Positions 47,040 to 59,300 of a DNA stretch of 64,000 bases are shown piece by piece. Numbering within the stretch: position 1 is the stretch's first letter; every line of letters begins with the position of its first letter. The stretch comes from Clarkia xantiana subsp. parviflora (Eukaryota; Streptophyta; Magnoliopsida; Myrtales; Onagraceae). Made by a program: the position numbers and the translations under genes. The stretch is taken from the NCBI GenBank assembly GCA_036873135.1, contig JAPTYO010000048.1, positions 186,001-250,000 on the forward strand, read 5' to 3'. The notes beneath the pieces are model-generated. The model was given only the letters and a program-made list of their open reading frames with translations. It made no database searches and was not told where the DNA came from.

Positions 47040-48073
47040 GAATTTTCTTCTTCCTCCTCTTCAACTTTCTCATCTGCTTTGAACATATCATGAACACCAA
47101 ATTGCTTCAGTAAAGCACAATGTTGTAGCTTGCTGAGAGCTTTAGTGAGGATGTCAGAAATCTGATCTTTGGTCCCTATGTGGTCAGTTGTAATCACTCC
47201 ATCTTGAATTAATGCTCTCACATAGTGGCAATCGATCTCGATGTGTTTAGTTCGTTCATGGAACATCGGATTTCCAGCAATTTGAATTGCTGCTTTGTTG
47301 TCGCAATGCATAGAAATAGGTTCCTTCAACTGAACTCTCATTTCTCCAAGTAAGCCTCGCAGCCATACAAGTTCTGCAGCCGCAACTCTCATACTCCTGT
47401 ACTCTGCTTCTGCACTGGAAAAGGAGACCACTTGCTGCTTCTTAGACTTCCATGAAATCACATTATCTTCCAACTTGATGCAAAATCCTGAAACACTTTT
47501 CCTCGTGACAGTGCAAGATCCCCAGTCACTATCACAAAACACATTCATGGTTTGTAAATCTGACTTTGCTGAAAAAAATAGACCTTGTCCAGGTGTTCCT
47601 CCAATGTACCTGACAACTCTCATAGCAGCAGTTAGGTGAGATTTCTTCGTAGCATGAACATACTGGCTTAGAACCTGAACTGAATAAGAGATGTCAGGTC
47701 TAGTCATCGTCAAGTAAAGGAGACGACCCACAATTCTTCTGTACTTTTCCTCATCCTTAAGCAGGTGATCTTCTCTGTTCAAGCCAAAATGTTTGTCATA
47801 CTCAACCGAGGTCAATTTGAGTCCTTGTTCCATGGGTGTAGCAGCAGGTTTACCCTCAAGCAGTCCAGCTTCTTGAACAAGATCTAGAGCATATTTCCTT
47901 TGGTTAATAATGATTCCCTGACTTGAGCGAGCTACTTCCATCCCAAGAAAATACTTCAATGATCCTAAATCCTTCAGTTTGAAATGCGACTTTAGGACAT
48001 GCTTCAGCTAATCAATGATCTCAATATCACTTCCACTTATCAGCAATTCATCTACATATACTAGTAAATGAAC
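46994..48073 (-). pseudogene. Ty1/Copia pol remnant (RT active site to RNase H)
   Basis: Minus-strand pol from the reverse-transcriptase YVDD region to the end. Codons at the right end read HLLVYVDELLISG, with Glu in place of the second catalytic Asp, and an in-frame stop follows (IIDstopLKHV, near 48010). The rest is open: [45 protein letters not shown] and [14 protein letters not shown]. Everything upstream of YVDD is absent because the satellite array starts there. Confidence 0.88.
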
Positions 48074-50330
48074 AAGAGTGCAGATAAAACTGATTTAATA
48101 AAAAAATAGGGGTCCGAGTGAGGTTATATTGAAAAATTGAGAAAATTGGCCGAAACCGAAGATTTTTTCTTACTTACCATCACTGAAAACTAGGTGCTTA
48201 TGAGTCCGAAATGAGAAATAGTTTCAACCATTCCACGGTGTTATACGACGAGTAAGAGTGCAAATAAAACTGATTTCATCAAGAATAGAGGTTCGAGTGA
48301 GGTTATATTGAATAAATGAGAAAATTGGCTGAAACCGAAGATTTTTCCTTACTAACCATCACAGAAACTTGGTGCTTATGAGTCCGATATGGGAAATTGT
48401 TTCAACCATTCCACGGTCTTATAGGACGAGTAAGAGTGCAAATAAATCTGATTTCATCAAAAAAAAAAAAAATAGGGGTCCGAGTGAAGTTATATTGAAA
48501 AAATGAGAAAATTGGCCGAAACCGAAGATTTTTCCTTACTTACCATCATTGAAAACTTGGTGCTTATGAGTCCGATATGAGAAATAGTTTCAATCATTCC
48601 AATGTCTTATACGATGAGTAAGAGTGCAAATAAAACTGATTTAATCAAAAAATAGGGGTCCGAGTGAGGTTATATTAAAAATTTGAGAAAATTGGCCGAA
48701 ACCGAAGATTTTTCCTTACCATCACTGAAAACTAGGTGCTTATGAGTCCGATATGAGAAATAGTTTCAACCATTCCACGGTCTTATACGACGAGTAAGAG
48801 TGCAAATAAAACTGATTTCATAAAAAGATAGGGGTCCGAGTGAGGTTATATTGAAAAAATGAGAAAATTGGCCGAAACCGAAGATTTTTCCTTACTAACC
48901 ATCACAAAAACTTGGTGCCTATGAGTCCGATATGATAAATAGTTTCAACCATTCCACGGTCTTATACGACGAGTAAGAGTGCAAATAAAACTGATTTCAT
49001 AAAGAATAGAGGTACGAGTGAGGTTATATAGAAAAAAATGAGAAAATTGCCGAAACCGAAGATTTTTCCTTACTAACCATCACAGAAACTTGGTGCTTAT
49101 GAGTCCGATATGGAAAATTGTTTCAAACATTCCACGGTCTTATACGACGAGTAAGAGTGCAAATAAAACTGATTTCATCAAAAATAGGGGTCCGAGTGAG
49201 GTTATATTGAAAAAATGAGAAAATTGGCCGAAACTGAAGATTTTTCCTTAGTTACCATCACTGAAAACTTGGTGCTTATGAGTCCGATATGGTAAATTGT
49301 TTCAACCATTCCACGGTCTTATACGATAAGTAAGAGTGCAAATAAATCTGATTTCATCAAAAGATAGGGGTCCGAGTGAGGTTATATTGAAAAAATGAGA
49401 AAATTGGCCGAAACCGAAGATTTTTCCTTACTTACCATCACTGAAAACTTGGTGCTTATGAGTCCGATATGAGAAATAGTTTCAACCATTCCACGGACAT
49501 ATACGACGAGTAAGAATGCAAATAAAACCGATTTCATCAAAAATAGGGGTCCGAGTGAGGTTATATTGAAAAAATGAGAAAATTGGCCGAAACTAAAGAT
49601 TTTTCCTTAGTTACCATCACTGAAAACTTGGTGCATATGAGTCCGATATGAGAAATTGTTTCAACCATTCCACGGTCTTATACGATGAGTAAGAGTGCAA
49701 ATAAATCTGATTTCATCAAAAGATAGGGGTCCGAGTGAAGTTATATTGAAAAAATGAGAAAATTGGCCGAAACCGAAGATTTTTCCTTACTTACCATCAC
49801 TGAAAACTTGGTGCTTATGAGTCCGATATGAGAAATAGTTTAAACCATTCCACGGTCTTATACGATGAGTAAGAGTGCAAATAAAACTGATTTAATCAAA
49901 AAATAGGGGTGCGAGTGAGGTTATATTGAAAAATTGAGAAAAATGGCCGAAACCGAAGATTTTTCCTTACTTACCATCACTGAAAACTAGGTGCTTATGA
50001 GTCCGATATGAGAAATACTTTCAACCATTCCACGGTATTATACGGCGAGTAAGAGTGCAAGTAAAACTGATTTCATCAAAAGATAGGGGTCCGAGTGAGG
50101 TTATATTGAAAAAATGAGAAAATTGGCCGAAACCGAAGATTTTTCCTTACTTACCATCACTGAAAACTTGGTGCTTATGAGTCCGATATGAGAAATAGTT
50201 TCAACCATTCCACGGTCTTATACGACGAATAAGAGTGCAAATAAAACCGATTTCATAAAAAATAGGGGTCCGAGTGAGGTTATATTGAAAAAAATGAGAA
50301 AACTGGCCGAAATCGAAGATTTTTCCTTAC
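48074..50330 (-). repeat. Satellite array, left arm (inverted, diverged copies)
   Basis: About 12.6 tandem copies of a monomer near 179 bp, reverse complementary to the right arm (units read ggggtccgagtgaggttata and ggccgaaaccgaag). Copies differ by many substitutions and small indels (for example ccttacttaccatcactg versus ccttactaaccatcacag), so this arm is older or less homogenised. It abuts the Copia RT fragment directly. Confidence 0.95.
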
Positions 50331-53300
50331 GTAACTAAGGAAAAATCTTTAGTTTCGGCCAATTTTCTCAGTTTTTCAATATAACCTCACTCGGACCTCT
50401 ATTTTTTATGAAATCAGTTTTATTTGCATTCTAACTCGTCGTATAATACTGTGGAATGGTTGAAAACATTTCTCATATCGGAATCATAAGCACCAAATTT
50501 TCGTAAGGAAAAATCTTCGATTTCGACCAATTTTCTCATTTTTTCAATATAACCTCACTCGGACCTCTATTTTTTATGAAATCAGTTTTATTTGCATTCT
50601 AACTCGTCGTATAAGACCGTGGAATGGTTGAAACCATTTCTCATATCGGAATCATAAGCACCAAGTTTTCTGTGATGGTAAGTAAGGAAAAATCTTCGAT
50701 TTCGGCCAACTTTCTCATTTTTTCAATATAACCTCACTCGGACCTCTATTTTTTATGAAATCAGTTTTATTTGCATTCTAACTCGTCGTATAAGACTGTG
50801 GAATGGTTGAAACCATTTCTCATATCAGAATCATAAGCACCAAATTTTCTGTGATGGTAAGTATGGAAAAATCTTCGATTTCGGCCAATTTTCTCATTTT
50901 TTCAATATAACCTCACTCGGACCTCTATTTTTATGAAATAAGTTTTATTTGCATTCTAACTCGTCGTATAAGACCGTGGAATGGTTGAAACCATTTCTCA
51001 TATCGGAATCATAAGCACCAAGTTTTCTGTGATGGTAAGTAAGGAAAAATCTTCGATTTCGGCCAATTTTCTCATTTTTTCAATATAACCTCACTCGGAC
51101 CTCTATTCTTGATGAAATCAGTTTTATTTGCATTCTAACTCGTCGTATAAGACCGTGGAATGGTTGAAACCATTTCTCATATCGGAATCATAAGCACCAA
51201 ATTTTCTGTGATGGTAAGTAAGGAAAAATCTTCGATTTCGGCCAATTTTCTCATTTTTTCAATATAACCTCACTCGGACCTCTATTTTTTATGAAATCAG
51301 TTTTATTTGCATTCTAACTCACCGTATAAGACCGTGGAATGGTTGAATTCATTTCTCATATCGGAATCATAAGCACCAAGTATTCTGTGATGGTAAGTAA
51401 GGAAAAATCTTCGATTTCGGCCAATTTTCTCATTTTTTCAATATAACCTCACTCGGACCTCTATTCTTAATGAAATCAGATTTATTTACATTCTAACTCG
51501 TCGTATAAGACCGTGGAATGGTTGAAACCATTTCTCATATCGGAATCATAAGCACCAAATTTTCTGTGATGGTAAGTAAGGAAACATCTTCGATTTCGGC
51601 CAATTTTCTCATTTTTTCAATATAACCTCACTCGGACCTCTATTTTTTATGAAATCAGTTTTATTTGCATTCTAACTCGTCGTATAAGACCGTGGAATGG
51701 TTGAAACCATTTCTCATATCGGAATCATAAGCACCAAATTTTCTGTGATGGTAAGTAAGGAAAAATCTTCGATTTGGCCAATTTTCTCATTTTTTCAATA
51801 TAACCTCACTCGGACCTCTATTTTTTATGAAATCAGTTTTATTTGCATTCTAACTCGTCGTATAAGACCGTGGAATGGTTGAAACCATTTCTCATATCGG
51901 AATCATAAGCACCAAGTTTTCTGTGATGGTAAGTAAGGAAAAATTTTCGATTTCGGCCAATTTTCTCATTTTTTCAATATAACCTCACTCGGCCCTCTAT
52001 TTTTTATGAAATCAATTTTATTTGCATTCTAACTCGTCGTATAAGACCGTGGAATGGTTGAAAACATTTCTCATATCGGAATCATAAGCACCAAGTTTTC
52101 TGTGATGGTAAGTAAGGAAAAATCTTCGATTTCAGCCAATTTTCTCGTTTTTTCAATATAACCTCACTCGGACCTCTATTCTTGATGAAATCAGTTTTAT
52201 TTGCATTCTAACTCGTCGTATAAGACCGTGGAATGTTTGAAACCATTTCTCATATCGGAATCATAAGCACCAAGTTTTCTGTGATGGTAAGTAAGGAAAA
52301 ATCTTCGATTTCGGCCAATTTTCTCATTTTTTCAATATAACCTCACTCGGACCTCTATTCTTGATGAAATCAGTTTTATTTGCATTCTAACTCGTCGTAT
52401 AAGACCGTGGAATGGTTGAAACCATTTCTCATATCGGAATCATAAGCACCAAATTTTCTGTGATGGTAAGTAAGGAAAAAATCTTCGATTTCGGCCAATT
52501 TTCTCATTTTTTCAATATAACCTCACTCGGACCTCTATTTTTTATGAAATCAGTTTTATTTGCATTCTAACTCGTCGTATAAGACCGTGGAATGGTTGAA
52601 ACCATTTCTCATATCGGAATCATAAGCACCAAGTTTTCTGTGATGGTAAGTAAGGAAAAATCTTCGATTTCGGCCAATTTTCTCATTTTTTCAATATAAC
52701 CTCACTCGGACCTCTATTTTTTATGAAATCAGTTTTATTTGCATTCTAACTCGTCGTATAAGACCGTGGAATGGTTGAAACCATTTCTCATATCGGAATC
52801 ATAAGCACCAAGTTTTCTGTGATGGTAAGTAAGGAAAAATCTTCGATTTCGGCCAATTTTCTCATTTTTTCAATATAACCTCACTCGGACCTCTATTTTT
52901 TATGAAATCAGTTTTATTTGCATTCTAACTCGTCGTATAAGACCGTGGAATGGTTGAAACCATTTCTCATATCGGAATCATAAGCACCAAATTTTCTGTG
53001 ATGGTAAGTAAGGAAAAATCTTCGATTTCGGCCAATTTTCTCATTTTTTCAATATAACCTCACTCGGACCTCTATTTTTTATGAAATCAGTTTTATTTGC
53101 ATTCTAACTCGTCGTATAAGACCGTGGAATGGTTGAAACCATTTCTCATATCGGAATCATAAGCACCAAGTTTTCTGTGATGGTAAGTAAGGAAAAATCT
53201 TCGATTTCGGCCAATTTTCTCATTTTTTCAATATAACCTCACTCGGACCTCTATTTTTTATGAAATCAGTTTTATTTGCATTCTAACTCGTCGTATAAGA

Positions 53301-56300
53301 CCGTGGAATGGTTGAAACCATTTCTCATATCGGAATCATAAGCACCAAATTTTCTGTGATGGTAAGTAAGGAAAAATCTTCGATTTCGGCCAATTTTCTC
53401 ATTTTTTCAATATAACCTCACTCGGACCTCTATTTTTTATGAAATCAGTTTTATTTGCATTCTAACTCGTCGTATAATACTGTGGAATGGTTGAAAACAT
53501 TTCTCATATCGGAATCATAAGCACCAAATTTTCGTAAGGAAAAATCTTCGATTTCGACCAATTTTCTCATTTTTTCAATATAACCTCACTCGGACCTCTA
53601 TTTTTTATGAAATCAGTTTTATTTGCATTCTAACTCGTCGTATAAGACCGTGGAATGGTTGAAACCATTTCTCATATCGGAATCATAAGCACCAAGTTTT
53701 CTGTGATGGTAAGTAAGGAAAAATCTTCGATTTCGGCCAATTTTCTCATTTTTTCAATATAACCTCACTCGGACCTCTATTTTTTATGAAATCAGTTTTA
53801 TTTGCATTCTAACTCGTCGTATAAGACCGTGGAATGGTTGAAACCATTTCTCATATCGGAATCATAAGCACCAATTTTCTGTGATGGTAAGTAAGGAAAA
53901 ATCTTCGATTTCGGCCAATTTTCTCATTTTTTCAATATAACCTCACTCGGACCTCTATTTTTATGAAATCAGTTTTATTTGCATTCTAACTCGTCGTATA
54001 AGACCGTGGAATGGTTGAAACCATTTCTCATATCGGAATCATAAGCACCAAGTTTTCTGTGATGGTAAGTAAGGAAAAATCTTCGATTTCGGCCAATTTT
54101 CTCATTTTTTCAATATAACCTCACTCGGACCTCTATTTTTGATGAAATCAGTTTTATTTGCATTCTAACTCGTCGTATAAGACCGTGGAATGGTTGAAAC
54201 CATTTCTCATATCGGAATCATAAGCACCAAGTTTTCTGTGATGGTAAGTAAGGAAAAATCTTCGATTTCGGCCAATTTTCTCATTTTTTCAATATAACCT
54301 CACTCGGACCTCTATTTTTTATGAAATCAGTTTTATTTGCATTCTAACTCGTCGTATAAGACCGTGGAATGGTTGAAACCATTTCTCATATCGGAATCAT
54401 AAGCACCAAATTTTCTGTGATGGTAAGTAAGGAAAAATCTTCGATTTCGGCCAATTTTCTCATTTTTTCAATATAACCTCACTCGGACCTCTATTTTTTA
54501 TGAAATCAGTTTTATTTGCATTCTAACTCGTCGTATAAGACCGTGGAATGGTTGAAACCATTTCTCATATCGGAATCATAAGCACCAAGTTTTCTGTGAT
54601 GGTAAGTAAGGAAAAATCTTCGATTTCGGCCAATTTTCTCATTTTTTCAATATAACCTCACTCGGACCTCTATTTTTTATGAAATCAGTTTTATTTGCAT
54701 TCTAACTCGTCGTATAAGACCGTGGAATGGTTGAAACCATTTCTCATATCGGAATCATAAGCACCAAGTTTTCTGTGATGGTAAGTAAGGAAAAATCTTC
54801 GATTTCGGCCAATTTTCTCATTTTTTCAATATAACCTCACTCGGACCTCTATTTTTTATGAAATCAGTTTTATTTGCATTCTAACTCGTCGTATAAGACC
54901 GTGGAATGGTTGAAACCATTTCTCATATCGGAATCATAAGCACCAAGTTTTCTGTGATGGTAAGTAAGGAAAAATCTTCGATTTCGGCCAATTTTCTCAT
55001 TTTTCAATATAACCTCACTCGGACCTCTATTTTTTATGAAATCAGTTTTATTTGCATTCTAACTCGTCGTATAAGACCGTGGAATGGTTGAAACCATTTC
55101 TCATATCGGAATCATAAGCACCAAGTTTTCTGTGATGGTAAGTAAGGAAAAATCTTCGATTTCGGCCAATTTTCTCATTTTTTCAATATAACCTCACTCG
55201 GACCTCTATTTTTTATGAAATCAGTTTTATTTGCATTCTAACTCGTCGTATAAGACCGTGGAATGGTTGAAACCATTTCTCATATCGGAATCATAAGCAC
55301 CAAGTTTTCTGTGATGGTAAGTAAGGAAAAATCTTCGATTTCGGCCAATTTTCTCATTTTTTCAATATAACCTCACTCGGACCTCTATTTTTTATGAAAT
55401 CAGTTTTATTTGCATTCTAACTCGTCGTATAAGACCGTGGAATGGTTGAAACCATTTCTCATATCGGAATCATAAGCACCAAATTTTCTGTGATGGTAAG
55501 TAAGGAAAAATCTTCGATTTCGGCCAATTTTCTCATTTTTTCAATATAACCTCACTCGGACCTCTATTTTTTATGAAATCAGTTTTATTTGCATTCTAAC
55601 TCGTCGTATAAGACCGTGGAATGGTTGAAACCATTTCTCATATCGGAATCATAAGCACCAAGTTTTCTGTGATGGTAAGTAAGGAAAAATCTTCGATTTC
55701 GGCCAATTTTCTCATTTTTTCAATATAACCTCACTCGGACCTCTATTTTTTATGAAATCAGTTTTATTTGCATTCTAACTCGTCGTATAAGACCGTGGAA
55801 TGGTTGAAACCATTTCTCATATCGGAATCATAAGCACCAAGTTTTCTGTGATGGTAAGTAAGGAAAAATCTTCGATTTCGGCCAATTTTCTCATTTTTTC
55901 AATATAACCTCACTCGGACCTCTATTTTTTATGAAATCAGTTTTATTTGCATTCTAACTCGTCGTATAAGACCGTGGAATGGTTGAAACCATTTCTCATA
56001 TCGGAATCATAAGCACCAATTTTCTGTGATGGTAAGTAAGGAAAAATCTTCGATTTCGGCCAATTTTCTCATTTTTTCAATATAACCTCACTCGGACCTC
56101 TATTTTTTATGAAATCAGTTTTATTTGCATTCTAACTCGTCGTATAAGACCGTGGAATGGTTGAAACCATTTCTCATATCGGAATCATAAGCACCAAGTT
56201 TTCTGTGATGGTAAGTAAGGAAAAATCTTCGATTTCGGCCAATTTTCTCATTTTTTCAATATAACCTCACTCGGACCTCTATTTTTTATGAAATCAGTTT

Positions 56301-59300
56301 TATTTGCATTCTAACTCGTCGTATAAGACCGTGGAATGGTTGAAACCATTTCTCATATCGGAATCATAAGCACCAAGTTTTCTGTGATGGTAAGTAAGGA
56401 AAAATCTTCGATTTCGGCCAATTTTCTCATTTTTTCAATATAACCTCACTCGGACCTCTATTTTTTATGAAATCAGTTTTATTTGCATTCTAACTCGTCG
56501 TATAAGACCGTGGAATGGTTGAAAACATTTCTCATATCGGAATCATAAGCACCAAATTTTCGTAAGGAAAAATCTTCGATTTCGGCCAATTTTCTCATTT
56601 TTTCAATATAACCTCACTCGGACCTCTATTTTTTATGAAATCAGTTTTATTTGCATTCTAACTCGTCGTATAAGACCGTGGAATGGTTGAAACCATTTCT
56701 CATATCGGAATCATAAGCACCAAGTTTTCTGTGATGGTAAGTAAGGAAAAATCTTCGATTTCGGCCAATTTTCTCATTTTTTCAATATAACCTCACTCGG
56801 ACCTCTATTTTTTATGAAATCAGTTTTATTTGCATTCTAACTCGTCGTATAAGACCGTGGAATGGTTGAAACCATTTCTCATATCGGAATCATAAGCACC
56901 AAGTTTTCTGTGATGGTAAGTAAGGAAAAATCTTCGATTTCGGCCAATTTTCTCATTTTTTCAATATAACCTCACTCGGACCTCTATTTTTATGAAATCA
57001 GTTTTATTTGCATTCTAACTCGTCGTATAAGACCGTGGAATGGTTGAAACCATTTCTCATATCGGAATCATAAGCACCAAGTTTTCTGTGATGGTAAGTA
57101 AGGAAAAATCTTCGATTTCGGCCAATTTTCTCATTTTTTCAATATAACCTCACTCGGACCTCTATTTTTTATGAAATCAGTTTTATTTGCATTCTAACTC
57201 GTCGTATAAGACCGTGGAATGGTTGAAACCATTTCTCATATCGGAATCATAAGCACCAAGTTTTCTGTGATGGTAAGTAAGGAAAAATCTTCGATTTCGG
57301 CCAATTTTCTCATTTTTTCAATATAACCTCACTCGGACCTCTATTTTTTATGAAATCAGTTTTATTTGCATTCTAACTCGTCGTATAAGACCGTGGAATG
57401 GTTGAAACCATTTCTCATATCGGAATCATAAGCACCAAGTTTTCTGTGATGGTAAGTAAGGAAAAATCTTCGATTTCGGCCAATTTTCTCATTTTTTCAA
57501 TATAACCTCACTCGGACCTCTATTTTTTATGAAATCAGTTTTATTTGCATTCTAACTCGTCGTATAAGACCGTGGAATGGTTGAAACCATTTCTCATATC
57601 GGAATCATAAGCACCAAGTTTTCTGTGATGGTAAGTAAGGAAAAATCTTCGATTTCGGCCAATTTTCTCATTTTTTCAATATAACCTCACTCGGACCTCT
57701 ATTTTTTATGAAATCAGTTTTATTTGCATTCTAACTCGTCGTATAAGACCGTGGAATGGTTGAAACCATTTCTCATATCGGAATCATAAGCACCAAGTTT
57801 TCTGTGATGGTAAGTAAGGAAAAATCTTCGATTTCGGCCAATTTTCTCATTTTTTCAATATAACCTCACTCGGACCTCTATTTTTTATGAAATCAGTTTT
57901 ATTTGCATTCTAACTCGTCGTATAAGACCGTGGAATGGTTGAAACCATTTCTCATATCGGAATCATAAGCACCAAGTTTTCTGTGATGGTAAGTAAGGAA
58001 AAATCTTCGATTTCGGCCAATTTTCTCATTTTTTCAATATAACCTCACTCGGACCTCTATTTTTTATGAAATCAGTTTTATTTGCATTCTAACTCGTCGT
58101 ATAAGACCGTGGAATGGTTGAAACCATTTCTCATATCGGAATCATAAGCACCAAGTTTTCTGTGATGGTAAGTAAGGAAAAATCTTCGATTTCGGCCAAT
58201 TTTCTCATTTTTTCAATATAACCTCACTCGGACCTCTATTTTTTATGAAATCAGTTTTATTTGCATTCTAACTCGTCGTATAAGACCGTGGAATGGTTGA
58301 AACCATTTCTCATATCGGAATCATAAGCACCAAGTTTTCTGTGATGGTAAGTAAGGAAAAATCTTCGATTTCGGCCAATTTTCTCATTTTTTCAATATAA
58401 CCTCACTCGGACCTCTATTTTTTATGAAATCAGTTTTATTTGCATTCTAACTCGTCGTATAAGACCGTGGAATGGTTGAAACCATTTCTCATATCGGAAT
58501 CATAAGCACCAAGTTTTCTGTGATGGTAAGTAAGGAAAAATCTTCGATTTCGGCCAATTTTCTCATTTTTTCAATATAACCTCACTCGGACCTCTATTTT
58601 TTATGAAATCAGTTTTATTTGCATTCTAACTCGTCGTATAAGACCGTGGAATGGTTGAAACCATTTCTCATATCGGAATCATAAGCACCAAGTTTTCTGT
58701 GATGGTAAGTAAGGAAAAATCTTCGATTTCGGCCAATTTTCTCATTTTTTCAATATAACCTCACTCGGACCTCTATTTTTTATGAAATCAGTTTTATTTG
58801 CATTCTAACTCGTCGTATAAGACCGTGGAATGGTTGAAACCATTTCTCATATCGGAATCATAAGCACCAAGTTTTCTGTGATGGTAAGTAAGGAAAAATC
58901 TTCGATTTCGGCCAATTTTCTCATTTTTTCAATATAACCTCACTCGGACCTCTATTTTTTATGAAATCAGTTTTATTTGCATTCTAACTCGTCGTATAAG
59001 ACCGTGGAATGGTTGAAACCATTTCTCATATCGGAATCATAAGCACCAAGTTTTCTGTGATGGTAAGTAAGGAAAAATCTTCGATTTCGGCCAATTTTCT
59101 CATTTTTTCAATATAACCTCACTCGGACCTCTATTTTTTATGAAATCAGTTTTATTTGCATTCTAACTCGTCGTATAAGACCGTGGAATGGTTGAAACCA
59201 TTTCTCATATCGGAATCATAAGCACCAAGTTTTCTGTGATGGTAAGTAAGGAAAAATCTTCGATTTCGGCCAATTTTCTCATTTTTTCAATATAACCTCA

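Noticed and set aside
48074..50330. CRISPR-like reading of the regular repeats
   Set aside because: Units are contiguous 179-bp satellite monomers with no unique spacers, in a plant nuclear context.
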